This document shows positions 1 to 10,493 of a DNA stretch of 64,000 bases, in pieces (within the stretch, counting starts at the first letter, position 1; every line of letters starts with the position of its first letter). The notes beneath the pieces are model-generated. The model was not told the origin of the DNA, made no database searches, and saw nothing but the letters and a program-made list of their open reading frames with translations. The stretch comes from Phytophthora quininea (lineage: Eukaryota; Oomycota; Peronosporomycetes; Peronosporales; Peronosporaceae). Made by a program: the position numbers and the translations under genes. Location: the NCBI GenBank assembly GCA_011947345.1, contig JAAVTG010000788.1, forward strand, positions 1 through 64,000, read 5' to 3'.

Positions 1-735
1 ACCAGCTACCCTTATTGGAAACGAAGACCACATCAGTATCGACCAAAACTCTGGGCAGCCGGCAAGTGGGCAGCAATTCGATTCTGAGGTCGAATTACCA
101 GCGACAATAATTCCTGAAGAAGAAATGGATAGTAGAGTTGAAGAAGGAGAGCAATCTCGCCACGAAAATCTTAGCGACGAATCCGGCAATTCGCTGGCTG
201 AGCCGATACCAGTTAAAGCTGTCAAAGCCCAAAGTACACGGTCGAGTCATTATTCCTGTCCGATACGAGAAGCGTGTGCTTCCGACATCTTCACGAGAAA
301 GCAACCGAGGTTGTGAGGTTTGCAGAGCCAGCGATTCCGAGTAACCACGAGCGAAGGAAGTCATCAACGCGAACCCGAGTTAGCGCCAGTATTGGCTCAA
401 GCTTTCGTCTCTGCAAGCAACTCGACGCAGCTCGCAGCGAGTTGGCAAATACAACACACATTTAAGCTGCAGCTTTCGATGGTTGAGACTGACAACAAGA
501 AGTTATCTCAACGGAATGCTCGTTTGAAAACGCAACTTGCAGGAGCAACAGCCGATCTACAGCGGTCGAATGCCGAGCTTGCCAAACTCAAGACGGAGAA
601 TAAACTGTATGCAGCGAAATTGCCACGACTACAAGCAGAGTTGTTGCAGGAGACCTCGCAGGTGGATCAGACCCAAGCACAGTCGATGCAAGCGCAATTG
701 ATTTTGACACAGCTCAAGGCGCGATCTCATGTCTT
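1..735 (+). pseudogene. Truncated, frame-broken copy of the coiled-coil protein gene at 28371-30674
   Basis: The translated pieces match the middle of the 767-residue coiled-coil protein on the minus strand at 28.4-30.7 kb almost residue for residue, but the copy here lies on the plus strand and shifts frame several times. Against the intact copy it lacks one A near 224, one C near 256, two bases near 295, two near 409 and two near 463, and similarity stops abruptly at about 735 in the middle of the coiled coil. The upstream part lies outside the window. The several small deletions could be decay or, given the same kind of error elsewhere in this window, sequencing error in a very recent duplicate. 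The abrupt 3' truncation is real in either case. No function is expected from this fragment. Confidence 0.8.
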
Positions 736-1067
736 GTCGTGTCGGTGACGAGCAAACTTCTCTGGGATAAAGCCGCTCTGCGAAGTCTGCAATCCATTCC
801 ACAGTTTGGTGTTCCACTGGTCTTCCTGAAGTTTGTGGGATATTGTTCGCAGTTGTACTAGCAGCTTGAGGATTGCGGCAATTCGCGTTGTGGAGCAACG
901 ACATCGTGCACTGCAAGTCAGCAAGTCGGCTGGAGGAGTGCTACCACACCGCCAAGTTTTCCTATGAGTTATGCAGCGACTGTGTCGAGATCCTAGAAGA
1001 CCATCCGTTCAAGCCGTGGAATCATGCTGCCGTGAGAACCGGGTGCCCGAGAGCTGACACGGTGCTA
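736..1067. other. Unassigned stretch between the coiled-coil fragment and the transposon-disrupted small gene
   Basis: Open frames cross this stretch on both strands, the best being a plus-strand frame at 873-1145, but none has a recognisable domain. It may hold the remains of a gene. Nothing can be assigned. Confidence 0.3.
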
Positions 1068-1353
1068 TTACTCCCGATCTCCATCGTGAGACGGTTGTGT
1101 TCCCCGATGACGAGCCAGGATAGAGCTAGCAAGGTTGCTTCGTAGAAACTATTCAATTCATCTTATTGATTCAGACGCAAATATGCGGGCTCCCAACTCA
1201 AAATTCTTACGAGCTACTAGTACTCACGAAGAACTTGTCCATCTTCTCCTGCACCGACATACCTTCCAAAACATAATCGTCGAAGTCGTCTTCATCTCGC
1301 ACATTTTCTCGGACGCAAAAGACTTTGTGCTGTCCTTCGTCTACTAGCTTCAT
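1068..1353 (-). CDS. Small two-exon hypothetical gene with its 5' end at the hAT insertion site
   Basis: Reading on the minus strand, an ATG at 1353 opens an exact 42-codon exon to 1228, followed by a GTGAGT donor. A TAG acceptor resumes the same phase at 1148 and the frame ends in TAA at 1068, giving 68 residues. The first exon is acidic (a DEDDFDDY stretch followed by GMSVQEKMDKFF) and the second is basic. I do not recognise the family. The start codon overlaps the left target-site duplication of the adjacent hAT element, so the transposon sits exactly at the 5' end of this frame. The gene may have had more upstream sequence, now about 7.6 kb away beyond 8962. The support is matching splice phase and open frame only. 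Confidence 0.35.
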
Positions 1354-1360
1354 GTAGTAT
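1353..1360. repeat. Left 8-bp target-site duplication (TGTAGTAT) of the hAT element
   Basis: TGTAGTAT lies directly outside the left terminal inverted repeat and is repeated exactly outside the right one at 8955-8962. Eight base pairs is the typical hAT target duplication. Confidence 0.93.
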
Positions 1361-1500
1361 TAGAGTTGGGTAACAAATAATCCAATCGATTTATCTATCG
1401 GATCTGATCCGATCACAGTCGTTTCTAGTCGGATTGTGTTTGAATCGGGTCAAAAATCGATCCGATCCGATCCAAACCGATCCGATCGGATTGGAGGGCG
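1361..1500 (+). repeat. Left terminal inverted repeat and subterminal GATC-rich repeat array of the hAT element
   Basis: The 13-bp inverted repeat at 1361-1373 is followed by clustered words such as TCGGATCTGATCCGATC and GATCCGATCCGATCC up to about 1495. Similar words lie inside the right end. Confidence 0.85.
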
Positions 1501-1592
1501 ATAGAAAGCTATTGGGTAAAACATAGCAAAATTTCTACCAGTTAAAATGTCTCCGGGGCCGCTAGAGGACTCGATCTCGATGATATTCTGTC

Positions 1593-3526
1593 TTGAGCGA
1601 TACCCCTATCGTACAACGCGGGGAGCATCTGCTGCTACCTGTTGGCCGACTAGAAGACGACGGTGAGCCCCGTGGTGCCGACGGCTGTGCACGCCGCCCA
1701 CAAGAACTACACGACCCACGTGCTGCCGATCCTGTTCGACGGCCTGGACCGCTCCAAGAAGTGGCAGATGAAGAAGGGTGCGCTGGACCTGATCGTCGAG
1801 TGCCCGAACCATGCCTGCCGGACATCGTCCCTCAGGTAACGGACTGCATGTGGGACACCTGCAAGGAGATCAAGGAGGCCGCCAAGGAGACGATGACCAA
1901 GGTTTGCAACGTGGTGGGCAACCAGGACATTGAGTCCTGCATCCCGGCGCTGGTGAGCTGCCTGGCGAACCCGACGGAGGTGCCCGAGTGCACGCACAAG
2001 CTGGCGTCGACGACGTTCGTCAAGACGGTGGAAGCGCCCGCCCTTGCCATCATGGAGCCGCTGCTGCAGCGCGCGCTGAAGGAGGGCAAGACGGCCGTGA
2101 AGCGCCAGGCCGCCGTCATCATCGACAACATGTGCAAGCTGATGGACGACCCGGCCGAGGCGCAGCTGTTCATCCCGAAGCTGCTGCCGGGCCTGAAGAA
2201 GGTGATCGAGACCCAGGCCGACCTGGAGTGCTGTGAGATCGCCACTCGCGCCCACGAGACGCTGTTCGTGACTGGTGGTTCCATGGAGGTGTCGGAGGAC
2301 GAGCTGAAGGTGGACTACGCCAACGTCCACAAGGTGGTGGTGGAGTCGATCGCGGCCGCCCCCGCCGCCGTGAGGGCTGGCATCGACTCGTTCGCGGTGG
2401 ACTTCGTGACCCGCGTCTGCTTCTTCCTGGTGGCTGCTCGCAACTTTAACAAGACGATCTTCGAGAAGCAGATGACGGCTACTTCAAGGCGGTCATGAAG
2501 GCGGACGACATCAAGCCGCTGGTCAACGAGATCCGCGACCGGTGCTTCAAGGAGAACAAGAGCATCTTCATCGAGGACGTGGACTGCGACGAGGGCATCC
2601 CGTGCCTGTGCATCTGCGAGTTCTTGCTCGCCTACGGTGGTATGACCTGCTCAACAACGCCCGTCTCCGCCTGAAGCGCGGCCACCGCTACGGTTTGTGC
2701 GGCCCTAACGGTTGCGGTAAGTCTACGCTAATGCGCGCCATCGCGAACGGCCAGCTTGACGGCTTCCCTGCGAAGGACGAGCTGAAGGCAGTGTTCGTGG
2801 AGCACAACGTGCAGGAGTCGGAGGTCGAGCTGTCGGTAGTGGACTTCATCCTTGCGGATGAGGACCTGAAGGTGACCCCGCGCCAGGAGGTCATGAACTC
2901 GCTGTCGAGCGTCGGCTTCACGCCGGAGATGCAGGCCCAGGCCGTGGCCACGCTGTCGGGTGGTTGCAAGATGAAACTGGAGCTACCTTCACTATGCTAC
3001 AGAAGGCCGACATCCTGCTGCTTGATGAGCCGACGAACCACTTGGACGTGAAAAACGTTGCGTGGCTGGAGAACTACCTGTTGAACTGCCGAACGTGACG
3101 AGCATCATGGTGTCGCACGACTCTGGTTTCCTGGACACGGTGTGCACGAACATCATTCACTACGAGACGCGCAAGCTGAAGATCTACAAGGGCAACCTGT
3201 CGAAGTTCGTGGAGGTGAAGCCGGAGGCCAAGGCGTACTACGAGCTGGACGCTGCGACGTTCAAGTTCACGTTCCCAGAGCCGAGTTTCCTTGCCGACAT
3301 CAAGAACGAGGGTACGCCCATCGTTCGTCTGACGAACTGCTTGTACAAGTACCCTAGCACGGACAAGCCGTCGATCAGCAACATCTCTGTGACGTGCGCT
3401 ATGACGAGCCGTATCGCCGTGCTCGGCCCGAACGGTGCCAGTAAGTCTACGATGATCAAGATGCTGACGGGCGAAGATCGCCGACGGCCGCGAAAACGGC
3501 ACATCTGCTACTGGACCAATGACTAG
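1593..3526 (+). pseudogene. Fragment of translation elongation factor 3 (eEF3) inside the hAT element
   Basis: eEF3 is a ribosome-bound ABC-F-type ATPase of fungi and oomycetes that helps tRNA exit during elongation. The fragment covers part of the HEAT-repeat region (about 1660-2500), the first ATP-binding cassette with an intact Walker A (GPNGCGKST at about 2700), a degenerate signature (LSGG near 2955) and Walker [12 protein letters not shown] near 3020. It ends just after the second Walker A, which reads GPNGASKST instead of GPNGAGKST. Both protein termini and most of the second cassette are missing. The frame breaks at about 1800, 2480, 2640, 2980 and 3085. There are no introns. It ends at about 3525, where the transposase 3' end begins. 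It is a captured, non-functional passenger, since a working eEF3 is about 1040 residues. Confidence 0.9.
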
Positions 3527-5711
3527 CTAAACAGCATCATAATGAAGTGAACCGCTGCTAGTAATTGAAAAATGAATGATGGAAGGAGCTTCTGCTTCTG
3601 TATTACCAGCGAAGGTCGACAGGATCAGCATGGACATCACCGGAGGTTGCATTGAATCAAGAAATGCTTGCAACTCCAACATGGCTGAGATGGCATCGTC
3701 CTTAAGTCGAGCGCGTCGTTTGGTGATTGTAGTTCCTGATGCAGAAAATGCTTGTTCGCTAGGCACTGAGGTTGCCATTACAGCAAGATAATCTCGTGCC
3801 ATCATCTGTACACGCGGGAACGACGACGCTTCATCTCTCATCCATCGGCATACGTTTCTGCTTGGTGTTTTCATGGCCATAGTCGTGTCTTTATGGTCAA
3901 GCCACCTACTTAACTCACTTGCGAAAGATTCACCAATATCGCGTTCAGGCGTAACCAAGCCGAGGTGTTCATCCATAAGTGAGCCCAAAGCTTCCTCGTC
4001 TTCGACTTCTTCTTCTTGTTCTTGCGTTTGCATCATCGCTCTAGCGCTTGCTTCTCTTCTCTCGTGCTCATACCGATACTGGGATTCGAACTCTGCTTCG
4101 ACGATACGTTTCGCGTCGGCGATTTCAATGCCAATCTTGACTAGGTGGGACTTAACCCGTGGATCAAGGACGGCAGCAATCTGTGCCTCTCTAGTCTTGA
4201 CGTGCGGTATGTACTCGTCAAGCTTCTGTTTGAAGGCGCGCGCAAAGTCTTTCGTATACCAAGAGGCAGCAGTATCTTTCGTCTTGGCCGCGTGTTTCGA
4301 GACGAGGTCAAAAACCAATAACGCGACGCCAAAGGTGGGGTAGTTTTTGCCAGACATCATTGTAGTTGCAGCCTTAATTGGTCTGAGGAACCTTGCGAGC
4401 TCCGCCAAGTACCCCCATGTTGCCTCTGGTATCGACTCAGCGAGCCGATCGCTTGGCCCAATGATGAATTCTTTGTAGCCTTCGTGTTTCCCGAATTCTG
4501 CGTTGAAGCTCTTGAATTGCCTCCTTTAAAGAGCGTGCTGAAGCTAGCATCGTTAGCGTGCTGTTCCATCGCGTCACACAGTCTAGTGCTGGTGCTACAA
4601 ACGCTACATCTATAGATGTGCACACTTTTGTAGCGCCTCTAGAAGTGACGGCGAGTCCGATATCTTCTTCAGGATGTCACGGATTATACCCACGCCGTCG
4701 TCCATTATTGGACATTGTTTGAGACCTTCTTTGACTGCCAGTTGAAACACATGAGCCAGGCAGCGCACTTGAACGACCTTTAAAGGATGCGTAGGGGTCT
4801 GTCAGGCCCTGATGGCGGATCAGAAATCCTCAAACCTTCATTGCTAGCAACTTCGCCTTCCAGTTCCTTGTTAATTGCGGTAACCATTGTGCCATTGTTG
4901 CTAGCGTTGTCCGTTGTGATTGTCCACAATTTTGTAACGAGGGACTGATCCATCGCACGGACGGTGTCGAGCAGGTGCTGCGCGAGCCTATTGCCGGAGT
5001 GAGGGTATTCCACTCTCGTAAAGCCGACCATAACAGATCGGATATTCCAGTCGTCGTCAATAAAATGCATGGTGATAACCATGTACCCTTTGTTAGCCGC
5101 CGAAGTCCACATATCGGTGGTAAGTGCAGCACGGCAGTTTGCAACTCCTTGCAGTAATTCACGTCTCACGAGTGCCTTCTCACACGCCCAACGCTCCATA
5201 ATCTTTTTACGCACAGTCTTGCGCGTCGGTGGCGTGTAGTCCGGATTGAGTGACTCGCAGAAGGAGCGAAACTCATCCTTCTCAACCAAGTTTAGTGGGA
5301 GTGAAGATTTCACGATTAAAGCTACCAACTCAGCATCGACAGCATCCTTGTCCAAAGTTCGCTGCTTCACGAAGCGCTCGAAGCCAAAGTCCAGTAAGTC
5401 AGGCTGTCGGGATTTCTTATTGACGCCGCCATAAACTTCTGGGTGCTTCTGTCTGAGATGGCGACGAAATGTAGAGTGCGCGCAAGTACTCCAGTGAGGC
5501 CCTGAGTCAGCAGAACAGAGTAGACAGGCATATGATCCCTTGTTGTTTTCGTGGATATATGTCCAGACGTCAGATCTTTTTGTGTTTGCGATCCCTGCGA
5601 GGTGCTAGAAGACATGTTTGTGCTTGAGTTCTCTTGCTCCTCCATGTTGTGAAGTGATAGCTCCAGGAGAGGTAGAGAGAGGGGGGTGAACGGCTTCGCA
5701 CTAGCTCGCAA
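3527..5711 (-). pseudogene. hAT-family transposase, frame-broken
   Basis: The coding parts run from about 5711 to 3527. A BED-type zinc finger (CLLC ... HLRQKH, about 5440-5550) comes first, then a catalytic-core region with LTTDMWTSAANKGY and TTDNASNN (about 4880-5115). An RCLAHVFQLAV block (about 4750) and a VTRWNST block (about 4560) follow. The C-terminal hAT dimerisation domain is at 3640-3900 (FPRVQMMARDYLAV, then SVPSEQAFSASG). These are the standard hAT landmarks in order. The frame changes near the N-terminus (about 5580, in a run of A), near 4780 and near 4430. The first break could be sequencing error; the others suggest decay. It lies in the composite element between the eEF3 fragment and the Ser/Gly-repeat gene. 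Confidence 0.9.
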
Positions 5712-5756
5712 ATGCGAAAATGATTTTGATCGCCGCCAGCGGGAATATGAAGCCCG

Positions 5757-5790
5757 AGTCTGATCGGATCGGATCGGATCGGATCCGATT
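5757..5790. repeat. Internal GATCGGATCC cluster, like the hAT subterminal repeats
   Basis: TGATCGGATCGGATCGGATC followed by a GGATCCGATT word lies about 50 bp upstream of the transposase start and matches the word type at both transposon ends. No terminal inverted repeat is visible beside it. It may be a relic of the original 5' end of a smaller element, before the Ser/Gly-repeat passenger was added outside it. Confidence 0.7.
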
Positions 5791-6024
5791 GGATGCGCCG
5801 TATTTCATCTCGTCGCTGGGCTCCGTTAAACGTATGAAAGGCCAAACGACAGACAACTCGCTGACGCCGATCAAAAGTGTGCTCTGCTTCCTCCTTTCAC
5901 CACCAATAACGTCGTATCAGCGGCCAGTAGACGTCACCGCACCACGAATGTTACGATTCCATCTCTCAAACCACCTTACGACTGCACAAGCCGTACCACC
6001 AGCGCTGCCGGTCACCTTTCCAGA

Positions 6025-6186
6025 CGCCGCGCACGTTCACGTTGCCGCACCCACACTCTCTCTAGTGCTGCCACCGGCCTATGTCCACTACCCCGCCGCC
6101 GGCACTTCGACGGACACCACTCACCAGGCTCACCACGCCATCCGGGCCGGATGACACAGACACGGAGCCTCCGCGTGCAGTCGCGT
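6025..6186. repeat. Direct repeat copy A within the Ser/Gly-repeat gene
   Basis: This stretch of about 160 bp matches 7923-8078 with small indels and substitutions (shared blocks include CACACTCTCTCTAGTGCTGC and CACCATCCGGGCC-like sequence). It is a direct internal duplication about 1.9 kb apart. Confidence 0.85.
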
Positions 6187-7922
6187 GTGCACCGACACAG
6201 AGCCACCGCTGTCTGCAGCCACGGGTCCAGTCCTGCCGGCGGACCCTTCTCCACTCGTCAGAGATAGCGAAGCCCAGTCGCCAGCCGAGCTCAAACCAGC
6301 AGCCACCGTCACGGTGCCGCCCGTTGCACTAGCACCTCCACTCAAACCGGTCACACCGCCGGACCCAGACGCGCCGGAGCTGCTGCCTCCAGACACGCTC
6401 ACAGACCCGCCAGAGTCGCCAGCGTCGCCACCGCCGACGCGCAACGGTCCACTGGGTCCTCTCATCGATGAGCCAGACGTGATCGAGACCAAGCCAGACG
6501 AACCGTCATCCGTCGGACCGCTCGACAGCGACACGGACCCACTGACGGCGCTGCCTGTGCCGGCGTGAGAACGCACTACCACCGTGCCGCTCTCGGTCGA
6601 TACGCCCTCGCCGCTGACGATCGTCACATTGCCACCGGTCGACGCGTTGGACGCGCCGCCAACCACAGAAATGCCAGAGCCTTCTCCGCTTCCAGACGAA
6701 CCCCTGGATACGTCGATGGACCCAGCACGAGTCTCGCCGGACCCGCTCGCGATTCCGACAGACCCACTCGAGACACTACTAGCACTCGTGCTCACAGCGA
6801 CATCGCCACTCGATCCACCCGACACCACGCCGGTCGACACGATCACGTTGCCACTAGTCGAGGCGCCGACGCCGCTGGTCACAGACACAGACCCACCGGC
6901 ACTCGCATCAGACGACCCGGCCTCAACCGACACATCGCCTCCGTCGCCTAGCGCGTTCGGAGACCCCACGATCTTCACTTTCTGTGCAGGAGACGAGCTC
7001 CTCACAGCGCCGCCGCGCAGCTCCACATCGCTGCCAACCGCGACGCTGTCGCCTTGGATGATGCGCAGGCCACCGCCGGAGCCGCTACGGACGGCCACAC
7101 TGCTTCCGGCAACACCACTCCCGGAAGCACCACTAGCGATTGTCACGTCACCTCCGGAGCCGTCCGTCGACGACCCGCCAGACACACTGACCGAGCCTCC
7201 CAAGCCGCTTGACTAAGATAATCCGCCGCTCACCTTAACGGAGCCGGCATCTCCCGTCAACGTGTTGCCACCGGCCACTGTGATGGTGCCTCCATCCCCA
7301 GCACCACCACTAGACCCGCCGACCACATCCAGCGCGCCGCCGTTCGAGCTGGCGCTAGACCCGCTCGCCACACTCACAGCGCCGGACGCGCCAGCCACAG
7401 TTTCCCCAGACACCAACGACACCGCGCCAGAAACCGACGCGCCACTCGATGCAGCGCTACCAACAGACACAGCGCCGCTCGAGACGCCGCCGCTCGAGAC
7501 GCCGCCGCTCACCACGGACACGACACCTCCCGTCGACGAGCTGCTAGAGCCTCCCGACACCGACACGTTGCCGGCCGTTCCGCCTGCAGAGCCAGACGCC
7601 ACAGACACATTTCCACTGAAGCTCGACGAAGAAGGCCCCGACGACACACTCACGTCGCCCGAAGCCGCGTCCGCGGACTCACCGCTACTGACCGACACGG
7701 CGCCGCTCGGACTATCCCCGTCAAACTCACACCGGTCGCAACACGCACGGAACCACTTCCGAGCAAACCGGCGCTAGAAGAGATAGCCACACGGCCGCCC
7801 ACACCAGCGCCACTCATGCCGCCGTCGAGAGAAACACCTCCCCCGATGGTCGGGCCAGACGAACCCACGCCGCCAGACAGAGAGACGCCGCCAGCTTCGC
7901 CCGAGGATCCACTCAAAGGCCC

Positions 7923-8078
7923 GCCGCGCACGTTCCGTTGCCGCCACCCACACTCTCTCTAGTGCTGCCACCGGCAGCTATGTCCACTACCCCGCCGCCA
8001 GCACTGCGACGAACACCACTCACCAGGCTCACCACGCCATCCGGGCCGGATGACATGAAGCCTCCGCGTGCATTCGCG
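7923..8078. repeat. Direct repeat copy B within the Ser/Gly-repeat gene
   Basis: This is the partner of 6025-6186. The frame of the repeat protein breaks at its left edge (about 7925), which suggests that a duplication or unequal exchange joined two parts of the gene here. Confidence 0.85.
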
Positions 8079-8821
8079 CGGCCGGTTGAGCCGCCGCGGA
8101 TGCACGATGTCGAAAGACCGCTCGCGACGAGTATGTCGCCGCTTGAAGCGCTGGAGCTGTCCCCAGACACCACCGACAGTGTCCCTGACGCGCCGTACAC
8201 CGCGCTGCCCTTGCAAACACTGATGTTGCCACTAGCGCCTGACCTTGCCGCAGCCCCGCTCCCAATATCGATAAAACCACTGGCAGCGTCTGCGGCACTC
8301 GAGCCACTCTGCAACGTCACAGAGCCGCCCACAGAATCACCGCCACTGTGGCCACCATGCACCGACACAGAGCCGCCGCTGTCTGCAGCGCTGGAGCCGC
8401 CGACCACAGCCACGGACCCAGACGTGCTGCTTGCAGAGCCACCGCTTCCCATCGTCACACTGCCAGACGCGCCGTTGACCGACGCACCAGGCTAATTCGC
8501 ATCCGCAGCAGACGTGCCCGCGCGACGCTAGCGTCACACCAGACTCCACATCACCCGCGTTCGGGCCACCTGAAGTGCCTCCCCTCCCTCTCACTCGAGC
8601 GACGCTTGCTGCCGGGTCCATCGACACTGCCTGCCCAGTGGGCAGAAACTTTGTCGAAGGTCCGAGTCAGATGACTAGAACCTTTTGTTTTGAATGCGGA
8701 AGCTCGTTTAAAATTATATTAGAAATAGAAGGATGAACTCGCTGTCGTTGTAGTTCACACCTGTTATCCTTCGTATTCAAATGCAACACTGGATCTGTTT
8801 CTGCAGGATCAGTTAGATTTT

Positions 8822-8954
8822 TTATATCGAGTCGATCCGATCGAATCGGATCCGATCGGATTCAATCGATAAAAATCGATAATCGGTATGGACCAATCGA
8901 ATCGGTCAGAAGGTACAGATCGATCAATCCGATCTGGTCGATTACCCAACTCTA
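8822..8954 (-). repeat. Right terminal inverted repeat and subterminal array of the hAT element
   Basis: GATCCGATCGAATCGGATCC-like words from about 8833 to 8935 lead into TTACCCAACTCTA at 8942-8954, the exact reverse complement of the left terminus. Confidence 0.85.
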
Positions 8955-8962
8955 TGTAGTAT
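8955..8962. repeat. Right 8-bp target-site duplication (TGTAGTAT)
   Basis: It is identical to 1353-1360 and directly abuts the right terminal inverted repeat. Confidence 0.93.
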
Positions 8963-9141
8963 CATGTGAACTAAACTTTTTGTTGGTTGCCTCTTTCAAT
9001 GGCGTTCTTTCATTGAATGTGTCTGTCACTCTTCAAGTCAACTCATGACTCTACACAGCTAGCAATGCACAGCGACCAAGCCAACTTGTCCAAGCAAAGA
9101 CACACTGCAGTATAGTGCCGTAGCACAAGCTCTCGTCAGAC

Positions 9142-10308
9142 TTAGTTGTCGGCCGAGTTCTTAGCGAACAGAGCACGCGACTGGGCCTTGCGCTTGGGGT
9201 CCGTCTTGCACGTGTTCTTGCGGTTCTTGCCCACCACAGCCTTCTTCTTCTCGGCACGCAGGGCCTCGGCGCGCAGCTCGGCGCGACGGGCCACCAGCGT
9301 GTACGGGTTGAGCTTGACCATAGCGCCCAGGTTCTTGAGCGGGTTCTTCTTCTGGAAGCGACGGTGGCTCTGGTACTTGCCAGCACGCACAACCGACTGG
9401 ATCTCATCGGAGTTGATGAGACGGCCCAGGTTGGCGTTGTTCATCTGGTGACGGGGCAGCTGGTAGCCCGTCTTGGACAGCGACTTCTTAGAGTACGTGC
9501 CGTACAGGGCATCGAGCTTCTGGAAGGCCGACTTGGTCCAGATGATGAAGCGGCCGAGGTGGCCACCAGGGGCAAGCTGAAGCAGGTTCAGACGCTCCAC
9601 GTTGGCGAGCTCCACACCGGGGATGTTGCGGAAGGCCTTCTCGGCGCCGTTGGCGTTGGCGTACACGATCAGCGGACCACGACGGGTGGTGTAGCGACGG
9701 TTGCGCGACTTGCCACGGCCCGTGGTGATCTTCTTGGAGGCCTTGACCTTCTCGATCTCCTCGTCGGCGCCGATCTTGGCGAGCACCTTCAGAGCCTGCT
9801 GGGTCTTCTGGGTGGCCTCAACGGCGTCGTCCAGGACAAGAGGGATCTCCGGCACCTTCTCAATGCGGTGGCCACGAGCCATCACCAGAGCGGGCACAGC
9901 CGACGCAGCCAGAGCCGAAGCCACCGCGAAGCGGCGCTGGTTGACATTGATCTTGCGGTGCCATTTGCGCCAGATGCGGGTGGGGGCGAACATGCGACCG
10001 CCACGGCACATGTTGCCGAAGGCAGCCTGGCCCGACGACTGGTTGCCGCCGCCCTGGATACGCGGGATACGCGACACAGCGCGGCCCGTGCCCCACGACT
10101 CGGCAGAGTGCTGGTGGCCAGCCTCGCGCGACACGCCGTAGGCCTGACGGTTGTTCTTGGCCATGTTGGTGTGCACGAAGTTGACGACATCCGGGCGGAT
10201 GGGGGCCGTGAAGACGGCCGGGAGCACCACCTGCGAGGCCACAGAGGCGGTCTCGCCCTCCACGGAGAGCACGGACACGACGGGACGGTTGGCAGCGAGA
10301 GAAGCCAT
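9142..10308 (-). CDS. RPL4: 60S ribosomal protein L4 (uL4)
   Basis: This is a cytosolic large-subunit ribosomal protein whose extended loop lines the nascent-peptide exit tunnel. The single intact frame encodes 388 residues, close to the usual eukaryotic length. It begins [13 protein letters not shown] and contains the family blocks [19 protein letters not shown] and [10 protein letters not shown] near residues 80-110, followed by RRGPLIVYA and a Lys/Arg-rich C-terminal tail. There is no intron and no frame break. Its 3' end is about 180 bp from the right target duplication of the hAT element, so the transposon landed just downstream. A short copy of its last codons is found at 18509-18543. 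Confidence 0.97.
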   Translation of the reverse strand: MASLAANRPVVSVLSVEGETASVASQVVLPAVFTAPIRPDVVNFVHTNMAKNNRQAYGVSREAGHQHSAESWGTGRAVSRIPRIQGGGNQSSGQAAFGNMCRGGRMFAPTRIWRKWHRKINVNQRRFAVASALAASAVPALVMARGHRIEKVPEIPLVLDDAVEATQKTQQALKVLAKIGADEEIEKVKASKKITTGRGKSRNRRYTTRRGPLIVYANANGAEKAFRNIPGVELANVERLNLLQLAPGGHLGRFIIWTKSAFQKLDALYGTYSKKSLSKTGYQLPRHQMNNANLGRLINSDEIQSVVRAGKYQSHRRFQKKNPLKNLGAMVKLNPYTLVARRAELRAEALRAEKKKAVVGKNRKNTCKTDPKRKAQSRALFAKNSADN

Positions 10309-10493
10309 GGCGAAAGAGGAAGGAAGCGTAGGCGAGCGCGGAGGTTCGGCGACAATTCCAAAGTGGGGGTTCAGCGAAAGTATCGGAGCTCTCGGAGCCA
10401 GTCAAAAATAGGATAGATACAAACGTACTTACGAGTCCTTAAGTTCGGTTGTGTGAATATGATGACGAGAAGGTTTGGGTAACTTGAAGAAAA

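Larger units (their letters stand above)
6012..8627 (-). pseudogene. Ser/Gly-rich beta-solenoid-like repeat protein gene, broken, inside the hAT element
   Basis: On the minus strand about 2.6 kb encodes dozens of units of roughly 20-24 residues with the pattern G-[ST]-[VIL]-x-[VIL]-x-[SG]-G, for example GSVSVSGGSS, GDVTIASG and GNVSVASG. Alternating short hydrophobic strands and Gly/Ser turns suggest a beta-roll or beta-helix surface or adhesin protein; that fold is inference. The frame is interrupted at about 8460 (shift), 7920-7930 (shift) and 7690 (shift), and by one in-frame TAG at 7213. The repeat frame resumes directly after the TAG and runs on to about 6150. I see no signal peptide or start. 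It is a passenger in the hAT transposon, and a 160-bp stretch of it is duplicated. I do not know the parent gene. Confidence 0.75.
1361..8954. mobile_element. Composite hAT transposon carrying eEF3 and Ser/Gly-repeat gene fragments
   Basis: The element is bounded by perfect 13-bp terminal inverted repeats, TAGAGTTGGGTAA at 1361-1373 and its reverse complement at 8942-8954, and flanked by identical 8-bp duplications. Both ends have subterminal arrays of GATCCGATCGGAT-like words (about 1380-1495 and 8825-8935), the usual kind of hAT transposase binding region. Inside are, in order: an eEF3 fragment on the plus strand, a broken BED-finger hAT transposase on the minus strand, and a Ser/Gly-rich repeat gene on the minus strand. 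At 7594 bp it is large for a hAT element, which fits the capture of host DNA. The exact ends and duplication suggest it moved as one unit, so the passengers were aboard at the last transposition. The transposase is frame-broken, so present movement would need help in trans. Confidence 0.92.

Noticed and set aside
3576..4343. Open frames on the plus strand opposite the hAT transposase
   Set aside because: They mirror the coding strand of the transposase and show no domain of their own.
6185..7777. Pro/Thr-rich plus-strand frames in the repeat passenger
   Set aside because: They are the antisense of the Gly/Ser repeat frame, whose repeat periodicity is regular and whose landmarks are clearer.
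9364..10416. Long plus-strand frame opposite RPL4
   Set aside because: It is the antisense of a conserved ribosomal protein and has no conserved motif.
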